Shown here one piece after another: positions 53,480 through 62,359 of a stretch of 64,000 nt of DNA. The stretch's first letter is position 1. The number at the start of each line of letters is the position of its first letter. Under the pieces are notes generated by a model, which had not been told where the DNA came from, did no database searches, and worked only from the letters and a program-made list of their open reading frames with translations. Both the position numbers and the translations under genes were made by a program. Origin of the DNA: Geminicoccaceae bacterium (lineage in GTDB: Bacteria; Pseudomonadota; Alphaproteobacteria; Geminicoccales; Geminicoccaceae); NCBI GenBank assembly GCA_028285265.1, contig JANQPX010000035.1, positions 1 to 64,000 of the forward strand. Reading direction: 5' to 3'.

Positions 53480-55390
53480 ATGTTTATGGAGTGGCGCGGC
53501 CTCAAATTGAGCGTATTGTCCGACCCCTCATCCACACCGAAACGAACGCGGCATACGCTGGACAATGTCCGCCCCGCCCGGCCAGCGGCGCATTGGCTGA
53601 TCACGGCTCCTTTGATCGTCTTGCTGATCGGTTTGGCCTTACTCTGGTTACGCGACCTCGACTTTGACTCCGCGCGCGATCTGCGCGAGGGCGCCCAGAG
53701 CCCAACGATAACCCTCTTGGACGACGAGGGTTTCGTGATGACGCACATCGGCGACGGTCAAGGTGCTTATGTCACGCTTGCCGAGATGTCACCGTGGCTT
53801 CCGGCCGCCACAGTCGCCATTGAGGACCACCGCTTCCACCATCACATCGGCATCGACCCGATCGGCATCGCCCGCGCGCTTATGAACAATATGCTGGCCT
53901 TCGGCATTGTCGAAGGCGGTAGTACGATAACGCAGCAATTGGCCAAGCTGGCATTTGTCGGACCTGAACGCAGCTTCACGCGAAAGATCCGCGAAGCTGT
54001 CTATGCCCTCTCGCTCGAACGACGCCTGAGCAAAGACCAGATCCTCGAAGCCTACCTCAACAAGGTCTATCTCGGCGGCGGGGCCTATGGGGTCGATGCG
54101 GCGGCGAGGCGTTATTTTGGCAAGACGGCCGCCGCACTCGACCTGGCCGAATCGGCAATGCTCGCAGGTCTGATCAAGGCCCCGTCACGTTTCGCACCGA
54201 CCCGAAACCTCGACCGCGCCCAATCCCGCGCCGAGGTGGTGCTCAAGCGGATGGCCGAACACGGCATGATCGACGACAAGCAAGCCCTCGCAGCGATCGA
54301 CGCCCCTGCCATCTTGGCATCCCATATCCGTGCCGATGGCGATGGCTACTTCAGTGACTGGGTTGCTGCCAAAAGCCATCTCTACGCCAGTGCAAGACAG
54401 CCAAAGCTGACGGTTCAGACCACCTTCGACCGATCCTTGCAACGTCAAGCAGAAGCAGCAGCCAATGCCGTCTTCGACCGCCATGCCGTCAACGTTGGCG
54501 CCAATCAACTTGCCCTCGTTGCGATGACTCCGGACGGCCGCATCAAGGCCATGATTGGTGGACGCCGCTATAAGGAGAGTCAGTTCAATCGCGCGGTGCA
54601 AGCCGAGCGCCAGCCAGGCTCAGCCTTTAAGCTTTTTTTGTATCTCGCCGCACTCGACGAGGCCATCAGGCCAGACAACCGCATCTCCGCACGACCGATT
54701 GACATCAACGGTTGGCGCCCACGCAATGCTGATGACTCTTACCCGAGACAGGTGAGCATCGCGCATGCCTTCACCCATTCAGTGAACACCGTGGCCGTGC
54801 GCTTGGCGGAGCATATCGGCCGTGACAAGGTCTTACAAAAAGCCCGCCAACTCGGGATTACGACCGAACTGCATCGCCATCCCAGCTTGGCCCTCGGGAG
54901 TGCCGAAGTCACACTCCTGGAACTCACGGCCGCCTATGCCACGGTCGCGAACGGCGGCTCCATGGTATGGCCTGAGGGCATCGTCAGCATCGCCGATGGC
55001 CAACAACGCCCCTTGTATCAACGGACCATCTTTAACGAACGGATCCTGTCCGACGATGTGGTCAATGCCATGACGGGGATGCTGCAAGACACACTGATCG
55101 AGGGGACGGGCTGGCGTGCGCAGCTGCCAGGTTTCGTCGCCGGTAAAACCGGCACGAGCTCGGACTATCGCGATGCCTGGTTCGTTGGCTTCGACAGGAA
55201 TCTGGTTGTTGGCATTTGGGTCGGCAATGACGACGGCAAGCCCATGGAGCGCGTGAGCGGCGGCGGCTTGCCGGCTATGATCTTCAAAGACTTTATGGTG
55301 CGCACGCGCGAGCGTGACGTACCCGTGACGCCCCTTTCACCGCCGTCCGCAACAAGCGAAGATGCGATTGCGGTCTTGTCCAGCGACTAA
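53480..55390 (+). CDS. Class A penicillin-binding protein (PBP1a-like transglycosylase/transpeptidase)
   Basis: A 636-residue bifunctional peptidoglycan synthase. One N-terminal transmembrane helix (about 40-57). The GT51 glycosyltransferase domain shows EDHRFHHHIGIDP with the catalytic Glu, then EGGSTITQQLAK and RKIREAVYALSLERRLSKDQILEAYLN. The transpeptidase domain has QPGSAFK (nucleophile Ser), HSVNTVA (SxN) and AGKTGTS (KTG). The length is shorter than E. coli PBP1a and the OB-like inserted domain is missing, as is common in alphaproteobacteria. Start at 53480 or 53486. Stands alone. Confidence 0.9.
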   Translation: MFMEWRGLKLSVLSDPSSTPKRTRHTLDNVRPARPAAHWLITAPLIVLLIGLALLWLRDLDFDSARDLREGAQSPTITLLDDEGFVMTHIGDGQGAYVTLAEMSPWLPAATVAIEDHRFHHHIGIDPIGIARALMNNMLAFGIVEGGSTITQQLAKLAFVGPERSFTRKIREAVYALSLERRLSKDQILEAYLNKVYLGGGAYGVDAAARRYFGKTAAALDLAESAMLAGLIKAPSRFAPTRNLDRAQSRAEVVLKRMAEHGMIDDKQALAAIDAPAILASHIRADGDGYFSDWVAAKSHLYASARQPKLTVQTTFDRSLQRQAEAAANAVFDRHAVNVGANQLALVAMTPDGRIKAMIGGRRYKESQFNRAVQAERQPGSAFKLFLYLAALDEAIRPDNRISARPIDINGWRPRNADDSYPRQVSIAHAFTHSVNTVAVRLAEHIGRDKVLQKARQLGITTELHRHPSLALGSAEVTLLELTAAYATVANGGSMVWPEGIVSIADGQQRPLYQRTIFNERILSDDVVNAMTGMLQDTLIEGTGWRAQLPGFVAGKTGTSSDYRDAWFVGFDRNLVVGIWVGNDDGKPMERVSGGGLPAMIFKDFMVRTRERDVPVTPLSPPSATSEDAIAVLSSD

Positions 55391-55630
55391 CGGTAACGTG
55401 ATCATCCCGACACACCGTCGCCGAAGCATGCCCTGATTCAAGCCTGCCTCGATCGCGTGGCTCGCGACATCGCCTTAACGACATGCGGAGAACGCATGAT
55501 CCGCTCGCCGCATCATGTCATTGGGAAGGCACGTCGGGCGAATCAGCGAGCTCGTCCACTGACTGCCGAGACAGCCAAACAAACACACGATGTCTTGCGT
55601 GAATAGGTGACAGGGCTTGCCGCCGGGGCC
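55391..55630. other. Intergenic region before the BMP-type ABC operon
   Basis: No gene and no purine-riboswitch core seen, which I looked for because of the transporter type. Probable promoter region of the operon; no clear -35/-10. Confidence 0.35.
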
Positions 55631-57232
55631 ATGATGTCGAACAACATCAACACTTCGGATAAGCAACGCTTTGCTATGGCCGCCGCTACACCTCGCCTGG
55701 CTCTAGCCAACATCACAAAACGTTTCCCCGGCTGTCTTGCCAATGACGCCGTGGATCTCAATGTCATGCCGGGTGAAATCCATGCGCTCCTGGGCGAGAA
55801 CGGTGCGGGCAAGAGCACCCTCGTCAAGGTCATTTATGGCGTGCTCGCCGCGGATAGCGGCACGGTTGCTTGGGAAGGTCAGCCCGTCACGATTACCGAT
55901 CCGAAAGCAGCACGACGGCACGGCATCGGCATGGTGTTTCAGCATTTTTCGTTGTTTGAGGCGCTCACCGTTCTCGACAACATCGCGCTCGGCATGCCGG
56001 AGGAGCGGGACGTTGCCGCTCTGGCGGCGCGCGTCAACAGCCTTTCGGAAGCGTATGGTCTGCCGCTCGATCTCGCACGAGACGTGCACGATCTCTCCGT
56101 CGGCGAGCGTCAGCGGATCGAGATCATGCGTTGTCTGTTGCAGGAGCCCAAACTCCTCATTATGGACGAACCCACCTCGGTACTGACCCCGCAGGAAGCC
56201 GAAAAGCTGTTCGAGACGCTTCGGCGGCTGGCGGCAGAAGGATGCTCAATCCTCTATATCAGCCACAAGCTCGATGAGATCCGAACACTTTGCGAACGTG
56301 CAACGATTCTTCGTCACGGCAAGGTGGTCGCGACCTGCGATCCGCGGGAAGAAACGGCAACAAGCCTCGCCAGCATGATGATCGGGACCGAGCTCGCCCG
56401 ACCTCGGCAACGAACCAAGCGTCCCGTCGGCGACGTGCGTCTTGAGGTCAACGGCCTCACCTTTACCTCGCCTGAGCCCTTCGGGGTCGATCTCACGGAT
56501 GTGAACTTGTCGCTGCGGGCGGGAGAAATCGTCGGCATCGCGGGCGTTGCCGGCAATGGCCAGATCGAGCTTCAAGAAGCCTTGTCAGGCGAAGCGCCAC
56601 TCGAGACAAGGGACATGATCAGGATCGATGGCGAGCCTATCGGCCATGAGGGACCGATCGCGCGCCGCGCGCGAGGTCTTGCGTTTTTGCCGGAAGAGCG
56701 CCTTGGCCATGGCGCGGTGCCAGGCATGAGCCTGGCCGACAACGCTTTTCTCAGCGGTTTTGGCCCGAAAGGGCTTTTGGCAGCCGGCGGCGTGATCCAG
56801 CGTGCCTTAACCCTGACCTATGCCGAATCCATCATCAAACGTTTCGACGTGCGCACACCCGATGCCCATGCCGAGGCGCGAGCCCTATCCGGGGGCAATC
56901 TGCAAAAGTTTATCGTCGGTCGGGAGATCGAACAGACCCCCACCATTCTCATCGCCGCTCAACCGACCTGGGGCGTTGATGCGGGCGCTGCCGCGCATAT
57001 TCACCAAGCCCTTTTTGATCTCGCTGAAAACGGTGCTGCCGTTCTGGTGATTTCGCAGGATCTGGACGAATTGCTCGCGATCAGTGACCGACTTGGCGTG
57101 CTCCATCTCGGCAAGCTCTCCGAGACCTTGGCCATCGATCAAGTGAGCGCCGAGCAAATCGGTCTGCTGATGGGCGGCGCCACCGGCGGGCCGGCAGGCG
57201 ATGATGTAGGCTCGGCTGTGAGCACGCCATGA
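55631..57232 (+). CDS. ABC transporter ATPase, nucleoside/sugar type (tandem domains)
   Basis: A 533-residue ATPase with two ABC modules. Module one (about 18-250) is complete: GENGAGKST Walker A, LSVGERQRIEI signature, LLIMDEP Walker B. Module two (about 270-515) has a degenerate Walker A (GVAGNGQIELQ) but keeps LSGGNLQK, which is typical of the sugar/nucleoside importers RbsA/MglA/NupO. Adjacent tandem ATGs at 55631/55634; earlier in-frame GTG 55607 rejected. The stop overlaps the next start by four bases. Partner of the two permeases and BMP receptor that follow. Confidence 0.93.
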   Translation: MMSNNINTSDKQRFAMAAATPRLALANITKRFPGCLANDAVDLNVMPGEIHALLGENGAGKSTLVKVIYGVLAADSGTVAWEGQPVTITDPKAARRHGIGMVFQHFSLFEALTVLDNIALGMPEERDVAALAARVNSLSEAYGLPLDLARDVHDLSVGERQRIEIMRCLLQEPKLLIMDEPTSVLTPQEAEKLFETLRRLAAEGCSILYISHKLDEIRTLCERATILRHGKVVATCDPREETATSLASMMIGTELARPRQRTKRPVGDVRLEVNGLTFTSPEPFGVDLTDVNLSLRAGEIVGIAGVAGNGQIELQEALSGEAPLETRDMIRIDGEPIGHEGPIARRARGLAFLPEERLGHGAVPGMSLADNAFLSGFGPKGLLAAGGVIQRALTLTYAESIIKRFDVRTPDAHAEARALSGGNLQKFIVGREIEQTPTILIAAQPTWGVDAGAAAHIHQALFDLAENGAAVLVISQDLDELLAISDRLGVLHLGKLSETLAIDQVSAEQIGLLMGGATGGPAGDDVGSAVSTP

Positions 57233-58320
57233 TCAGATTGATCCCGCGCGAAGAACCGTCTGCCATGTGGCGTTATCTCGCCCCTGTGGCTGCGGTCGCG
57301 TTGACCGTCATGGCTGGTGCCATTCTTTTTGCACTGATGGGCAAGGATCCCCTTGAGACCCTTTATCACTTCTTCATCTCACCAGTATCGAGCCGCTACG
57401 GCGTCGCTGAGTTGGTGGTCAAAGCGACCCCGCTGGTCCTCATCGCGCTCGGGCTGTCAATCGGGTTCCGTGCCGGCGTCTGGAATATTGGCGCCGAAGG
57501 CCAATTGACGCTTGGTGCGATCTTCGGTGGCGGCCTTGCCATTACCTTCTTCGAGAGTGAAAGCCCGCTGCTTTTACCGTCCATGATGGTCTTTGGCGCC
57601 CTTGGCGGCGCCTGCTGGGCCGCTATCCCAGCGCTGCTGCGAACACGCTTCAACGTGAACGAAATTCTAACCAGCCTGATGCTCACCTATGTGGCAACGC
57701 TGTTACTCAGCGCTTTGGTTCATGGTCCTTGGCGGGATCCAGATGGTTACAATTTTCCCGAATCCCGCCTCTTTCCCGATGCGGGGACGATGCCAATCCT
57801 GCTCGAAGGAACCAGACTGCATCTGGGCGCGCTGCTCGCCGTTGTCGCGACAGCCGCGGCTTGGTTCATGATGTCCAGAACACTGCTCGGCTTCCAAGTC
57901 AAAGTGGTGGGGGCAGCACCACGCGCTGCGCGTTTTGCCGGCTTCAGCGAAAGCCGCATGGTCTGGTTTTGCCTGTTACTCGCGGGCGGTCTTGCTGGCC
58001 TTGCTGGCCTTGGCGAGGTCGCAGGACCGGTCGGTCAGCTCGTGCCAGAGATCTCGCCTGGTTACGGCTTCACAGCGATCATTGTCGCCTTTCTCGGCCG
58101 GCTTCATCCGGTTGGGGTGCTGTTCGCAGGCCTTTTGATGGCCCTTTCCTATCTCGGTGGCGAAAACGCGCAGATCGCCGTCGGCTTGCCGACTGCCGCC
58201 ACCGGCGTGTTTCAGGGACTTCTCTTGTTTTTCGTGCTCGCTGCCGACTTTCTCATCCGCTATCGCATCAGCTGGGCGCGCCGAGGGGCAACGGGATCCA
58301 TGGGGATGGGGGTGCGCTGA
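57229..58320 (+). CDS. ABC transporter permease, BMP/nucleoside type (first)
   Basis: A 363-residue permease with about nine to ten transmembrane helices in the BPD_transp_2 fold, with the conserved GAEGQLTLGAIFGG and the characteristic NEILTSLMLTYVA region that marks nucleoside importer permeases of the NupP/YufP type. Coupled to the ATPase (ATGA overlap) and abutted by the second permease (start GTG directly after its stop). Confidence 0.9.
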   Translation: MIRLIPREEPSAMWRYLAPVAAVALTVMAGAILFALMGKDPLETLYHFFISPVSSRYGVAELVVKATPLVLIALGLSIGFRAGVWNIGAEGQLTLGAIFGGGLAITFFESESPLLLPSMMVFGALGGACWAAIPALLRTRFNVNEILTSLMLTYVATLLLSALVHGPWRDPDGYNFPESRLFPDAGTMPILLEGTRLHLGALLAVVATAAAWFMMSRTLLGFQVKVVGAAPRAARFAGFSESRMVWFCLLLAGGLAGLAGLGEVAGPVGQLVPEISPGYGFTAIIVAFLGRLHPVGVLFAGLLMALSYLGGENAQIAVGLPTAATGVFQGLLLFFVLAADFLIRYRISWARRGATGSMGMGVR

Positions 58321-59250
58321 GTGGCCATCGATCCGATTATTCTCGCACTCATCACCGTCATCGGCGCCGCAACCCCCTTGCTGTTCGCTGCTCTGGGCGA
58401 AGTGATCACGGAAAAGGCTGGTGTCCTCAATCTCGGCGTCGAGGGCATGATGCTGGTGGGTGCCGTGGCAGCCTTCGCCACGGCCGTTGGTACCGAAAGT
58501 TCACTCCTTGCCCTGATTGCTGCGATGATCGCGAGCGGTCTCATGGCGCTGTTATTCGGCTTTTTAACCTTGACCCTCTTGACCAGCCAAGTGGCGACAG
58601 GGCTTGCACTCACCATCTTCGGGATCGGGTTGAGTGCGTTGATCGGGTTTTCCTATGTTGGCACACCGCTTGAACGGCTTGCCCGCCTCAACATTCCGGG
58701 GTTGTCCGATCTGCCCATCATCGGCCCGCTCCTTTTCTCCCACGACGCGCTGGTCTATCTCGCCGTTCTGATGGCACCAGCCCTCACCTGGTTCTTGAAT
58801 AGGAGCCGCGCCGGCCTCATCCTGCGCGCTGTTGGCGAGAACCATGAGGCAGCCCACGCCATCGGCTATCCGGTCATCCGTATTCGTTATCTCGCCGTCC
58901 TGTTCGGCGGCGTCATGTCCGGACTTGGCGGCGCCTATTTGTCACTCGCCTACACACCCATGTGGATCGAGCAAATGACCGCCGGTCGAGGCTGGATCGC
59001 ATTGGCGCTGGTGGTGTTCGCCGCCTGGCGACCGATGCGTGTCTTCATCGGCGCTTACCTCTTTGGCGGGGTCACGATCCTGCAGCTCCATGCCCAAGGC
59101 GGGGCGGTCATTGATATCCCATCTCAGTATCTGTCGATGCTGCCCTATATCGCCACCATTGTCGTCTTGACCCTAATGTCCAGCGGTGTCGCGAAACGGC
59201 GGCTCCGTGCCCCGGCTTGCCTTGGCCAGCCATTCCAGCCTACAGCTTAA
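58321..59250 (+). CDS. ABC transporter permease, BMP/nucleoside type (second)
   Basis: A 309-residue permease of the NupQ/YufQ type with nine transmembrane helices and the motifs EVITEKAGVLNLGVEGMML and GLALTIFGIGLSALIG. It starts at GTG 58321 immediately after the previous stop. Together with the first permease it forms the pore. A 77-base gap leads to the receptor gene. Confidence 0.9.
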   Translation: MAIDPIILALITVIGAATPLLFAALGEVITEKAGVLNLGVEGMMLVGAVAAFATAVGTESSLLALIAAMIASGLMALLFGFLTLTLLTSQVATGLALTIFGIGLSALIGFSYVGTPLERLARLNIPGLSDLPIIGPLLFSHDALVYLAVLMAPALTWFLNRSRAGLILRAVGENHEAAHAIGYPVIRIRYLAVLFGGVMSGLGGAYLSLAYTPMWIEQMTAGRGWIALALVVFAAWRPMRVFIGAYLFGGVTILQLHAQGGAVIDIPSQYLSMLPYIATIVVLTLMSSGVAKRRLRAPACLGQPFQPTA

Positions 59251-59327
59251 GGCCAGCCAGCATTTGGCAACATTCTTGCAGATCGTTCGCTCACGATCAG
59301 ACAAGTAAAACTGAGGGAGAGTCATCA

Positions 59328-60410
59328 ATGTCCATGAGCCGTCTGTTACGCACCAGCCTGGCCGCTATGGCCGTCGCCTTGACAGCTGGCGGCGCCCTTG
59401 CCCAGGACGATCCGACCAAGGTCGGCTTTGTCTATGTTGGCCCCATCGGCGATCATGGCTGGACCTACCGCCACGATATCGGTCGTCAGGCTATCGAAGC
59501 CGAATTCGGCGATACGGTCGAAACCTCCTACGTCGAAAGCGTCAGCGAGGGGCCGGATGCCGAGCGTGTGATTCGTCAACTCGCTGCCGATGGCCATGAC
59601 CTGATCTTCACCACCTCGTTCGGCTTCATGAATCCAACGGTGAAGGTCGCCAAGCAGTTTCCCGATGTGAAGTTCGAGCACGCAACTGGCTATAAGCGGG
59701 CTGATAATGTGTCGACCTATCTCGCTCGCTTCTACGAGGGGCGCGCGATTATCGGCACCATGGCCGGCCATATGACAACCTCCAATGTGATTGGCTACAT
59801 CGCCTCCTTCCCGATCCCAGAAGTCATCCGCGGCATCAATGCGTTCACGCTGGCCATGCGCAAAGTGAACCCGGATGCCGAGGTGAAGGTGGTCTGGGTC
59901 AATACCTGGTATGATCCGGGTAAAGAAGCGGACGCTGCGAAGACCTTGATCGATCAAGGTGCGGATATCATCACCCAGCATACGGATAGCCCGGCTCCGC
60001 TTCAGGTCGCCGAAGAACGCGGCGTTTATGCCTTTGGCCAGGCCTCCGACATGGCAGCCTTTGCGCCGAAAGCGCAACTCACCTCGATCATCGACGATTG
60101 GGATGCTTACTACGTCGAACGCACCAGAGCCGTGATCGACGGCTCCTGGGAGAGCTCCGATGTCTGGCATGGTATCAATGATGGCATGGTGAAGATGGCC
60201 CCCTACGGCGACGCTGTACCCGCCGACGTCATCGCTGCTGCTGATGCCATCCAGGCGGGTATCGTCGACGGCTCACTGCATCCCTTTGCTGGACCGATCA
60301 ACGATCAGGCAGGTGAGCAAGTGGTCGCCGAAGGCGAAACCATCAGCGATGGCGACCTCTTAAAGATGGATTGGTATGTCGAGGGTGTTCAGGGCTCGAT
60401 TCCCAAATAA
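59328..60410 (+). CDS. BMP-family substrate-binding protein (Med/BmpA type)
   Basis: A 360-residue periplasmic receptor, signal peptide to about 25 (ALAQ). The core KVGFVYVGPIGDHGWTYRHD, TTSFGFMNPTVKVAKQFPDVKFEHATG and the NTWYDPGKEADAAKTLIDQGADIITQHTDSP region are typical of basic membrane protein/PnrA-type receptors that bind purine nucleosides. The ATG at 59328 is preceded by GAGGGAGA; the open frame back to 59217 lies within the previous gene. The operon ends in a strong terminator, so receptor is the last product. Confidence 0.93.
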   Translation: MSMSRLLRTSLAAMAVALTAGGALAQDDPTKVGFVYVGPIGDHGWTYRHDIGRQAIEAEFGDTVETSYVESVSEGPDAERVIRQLAADGHDLIFTTSFGFMNPTVKVAKQFPDVKFEHATGYKRADNVSTYLARFYEGRAIIGTMAGHMTTSNVIGYIASFPIPEVIRGINAFTLAMRKVNPDAEVKVVWVNTWYDPGKEADAAKTLIDQGADIITQHTDSPAPLQVAEERGVYAFGQASDMAAFAPKAQLTSIIDDWDAYYVERTRAVIDGSWESSDVWHGINDGMVKMAPYGDAVPADVIAAADAIQAGIVDGSLHPFAGPINDQAGEQVVAEGETISDGDLLKMDWYVEGVQGSIPK

Positions 60411-60528
60411 CCCTGTCACAACCGACCAAGTCACGGCAGGGACGCGCATAGCCCAGCCCTGACGCTCGCCTGGCGGCCATGCGGCGAGCTGATGACCAGA
60501 CACGGAAGGTCATCAACAAATTTGCAAG

Positions 60529-60562
60529 AAGAGCCCGCAAAAAATTGGCGGGCTCTTTTTTT
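60529..60562 (+). terminator. Rho-independent terminator after the ABC operon
   Basis: Arms 60529-60538 (AAGAGCCCGC) and 60548-60557 pair over 10 bp around a nine-base loop, followed by a run of seven T (60556-60562). Canonical. Confidence 0.93.
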
Positions 60563-60648
60563 GTCAGCTTGGGTTCAGCTCCGGCTTGCTTTAAACACAC
60601 CCACATTAACGATAAATTCAGGCGCGGACGCGCCATGGGAGAGAAACA

Positions 60649-61794
60649 ATGAATAAGACGTTTGCGTGGCCCTTACTGACTCTGGTTGTTGCCAGTTCAG
60701 GCGCATTGGCCGATGGCATTAAGCTGCCCGGCATCACGATCGACGAGAATGGCATCAAAGCACCGGGTGTCGAAATCACCGATGACGGCATCACGGCGAA
60801 CGGTGTCAAAATCGACAGCGACGGCATTCAAGCCCCGGGCGTGACGATTGACGACGACGGAGTTTCCGCGCCCGGCGTCCGCATCGAGGCTGGTGACCGA
60901 ACACGTCTTCGCGAGGAACGCCAACCTGGACGATACGATCAAGAATTCTTCACGGCAGATGGTGTTGTCCAGCGTGACACCTTCAAAAACATGGATCTTC
61001 GCGGCTATGACTTCGCTGGTTATCGTCTCGAACGCGTCAAGTTCAAGAACACCGATCTCGAAGGAGCCGACTTCCGCGGGGCGATTTTGGAGCGGGTTGA
61101 GTTTGACAATGTCAATCTCGAAGGGGCTAATTTCAGCGATACGGTCCTCTCTCGGGTTGATTTCGACAACAGCCTCCTCGTCGGCGCATGTTTCATTTAT
61201 GCGACAATGCAGCGGACCGAGTTCGACGATAGCGATCTGACCGATGCCGTTTGGATCGGGGTTGCTGCCGATCGCACCGACTTCAACAACAGTGATCGTG
61301 GCGCCATGATCACACGCGGGTCGAGCGATTGTGCCGAGCATCATTCCTCCATTGGTGACACCAACGTCCAGACGTCCTTGGTGGAACGCCCCCAGATCAC
61401 GCCAGCTGCTGTGATCGAGAGGACCCTGGCCGAAGGCATCGATGCGCGGGTCGATTTAACCGTCAACTTTGCTGTCGATTCCGATCGTGTCGAAGGCGAG
61501 GCGCGCGCTCAAATCCTTGAGATCGCCAACGCCCTTGAGACGCCGAGCCTCGCCGAGCAGCGCATTATGGTCGAGGGGCACACCGATGGAGATGGCGAAG
61601 CGGCCTACAATGTCGATCTCTCTTACAGACGTGCCATCGCCGTGGTACGCGTGTTGACCGAGGACTACGACGTCCCCTCCGATCGACTCCAGGTCAAAGG
61701 TTATGGCGAAGATCGTCCCGTCGCCGATAATCAGAGCGACGAAGGGAAAGCGCTGAACCGCCGCGTAACCCTGGTGAACCTCGGCAGCGTTTGA
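60649..61794 (+). CDS. OmpA-family protein with 12-residue repeats and pentapeptide repeats
   Basis: A 381-residue exported protein (signal to about 21, ALA) in three parts. Residues 27-80 are four and a half copies of a 12-residue repeat of the pattern PGV.ID.DGI.A, a likely small beta-solenoid. Residues about 107-217 are pentapeptide-like repeats A(D/N)F/L.. with an overlying 20-residue period (LERVKF, LERVEF, LSRVDF). Residues about 262-381 are an OmpA/MotB peptidoglycan-binding domain (VEGHTDGDGEAAYNVDLSYRRA). Start follows GGGAGAAA. It is probably anchored to the wall and may scaffold or shield something in the periplasm. Confidence 0.85.
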   Translation: MNKTFAWPLLTLVVASSGALADGIKLPGITIDENGIKAPGVEITDDGITANGVKIDSDGIQAPGVTIDDDGVSAPGVRIEAGDRTRLREERQPGRYDQEFFTADGVVQRDTFKNMDLRGYDFAGYRLERVKFKNTDLEGADFRGAILERVEFDNVNLEGANFSDTVLSRVDFDNSLLVGACFIYATMQRTEFDDSDLTDAVWIGVAADRTDFNNSDRGAMITRGSSDCAEHHSSIGDTNVQTSLVERPQITPAAVIERTLAEGIDARVDLTVNFAVDSDRVEGEARAQILEIANALETPSLAEQRIMVEGHTDGDGEAAYNVDLSYRRAIAVVRVLTEDYDVPSDRLQVKGYGEDRPVADNQSDEGKALNRRVTLVNLGSV

Positions 61795-62359
61795 CCCGAA
61801 AGGGCTAATCTCGTCCGTTCAAGCGTTCTTTTCGGAATAAGTGTGGCTTTTTTGCCGTTGGCAATATAGGCCCCGGAACCGACTCATTCAGCCACGGGTT
61901 GCATTAGGAGGGAACGTGTTAGCGCATTTGCCGCCTCTGACGGACAAGACGGGACTCCTTGAAGCATCCCTAAGTCCTTGGGCCCCCTCGTTCCGGTCCA
62001 TGCCGCCGTCCTCGAACGATGATCGTTTGACGCGCCCGTACCAATCGCGTGAACGTGTTGATCTTTTTGAAGGCAGTTTCGACTACCCTAGGAAAGTTGC
62101 CATCGTTCCAGGAATTTCTATTGCAACCCTGGGTTTAGAAAGTTACGCTGCGAAGATGAGCCATTGCGGGCAAAGCCGCCCACACATGGCCCACTTCACG
62201 ATACGTTCAGAACTGTTCTCAAACTCTACGGTTGATTCGGGCCTCACGATAGCTGCCGATGGTTTGGCTGCGCCCTGACGGGAGAACTGCGTTCGACACG
62301 ATGGGAACAAGACAGAGACACTGCCATATGGATCAAGACTCTACCGCTAAGGGATAAAA
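61795..62359. other. Intergenic region before the antiporter
   Basis: About 565 bases without a credible gene. A 145-codon frame (61841-62278) is open but shows no family resemblance, binding site or favourable codon bias. It ends with TAAGGGA five bases ahead of the antiporter GTG. No RNA family recognised. Confidence 0.4.

Noticed and set aside
53182..53748. 188-codon minus-strand frame before the PBP gene
   Set aside because: Covers the DUF3553 gene and PBP start on the other strand; composition is non-coding-like.
55391..55606. Purine-type riboswitch before the nucleoside-type importer
   Set aside because: No recognisable core pairing or conserved loop bases.
61841..62278. 145-codon frame before the antiporter
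   Set aside because: No family signal, no start site support.
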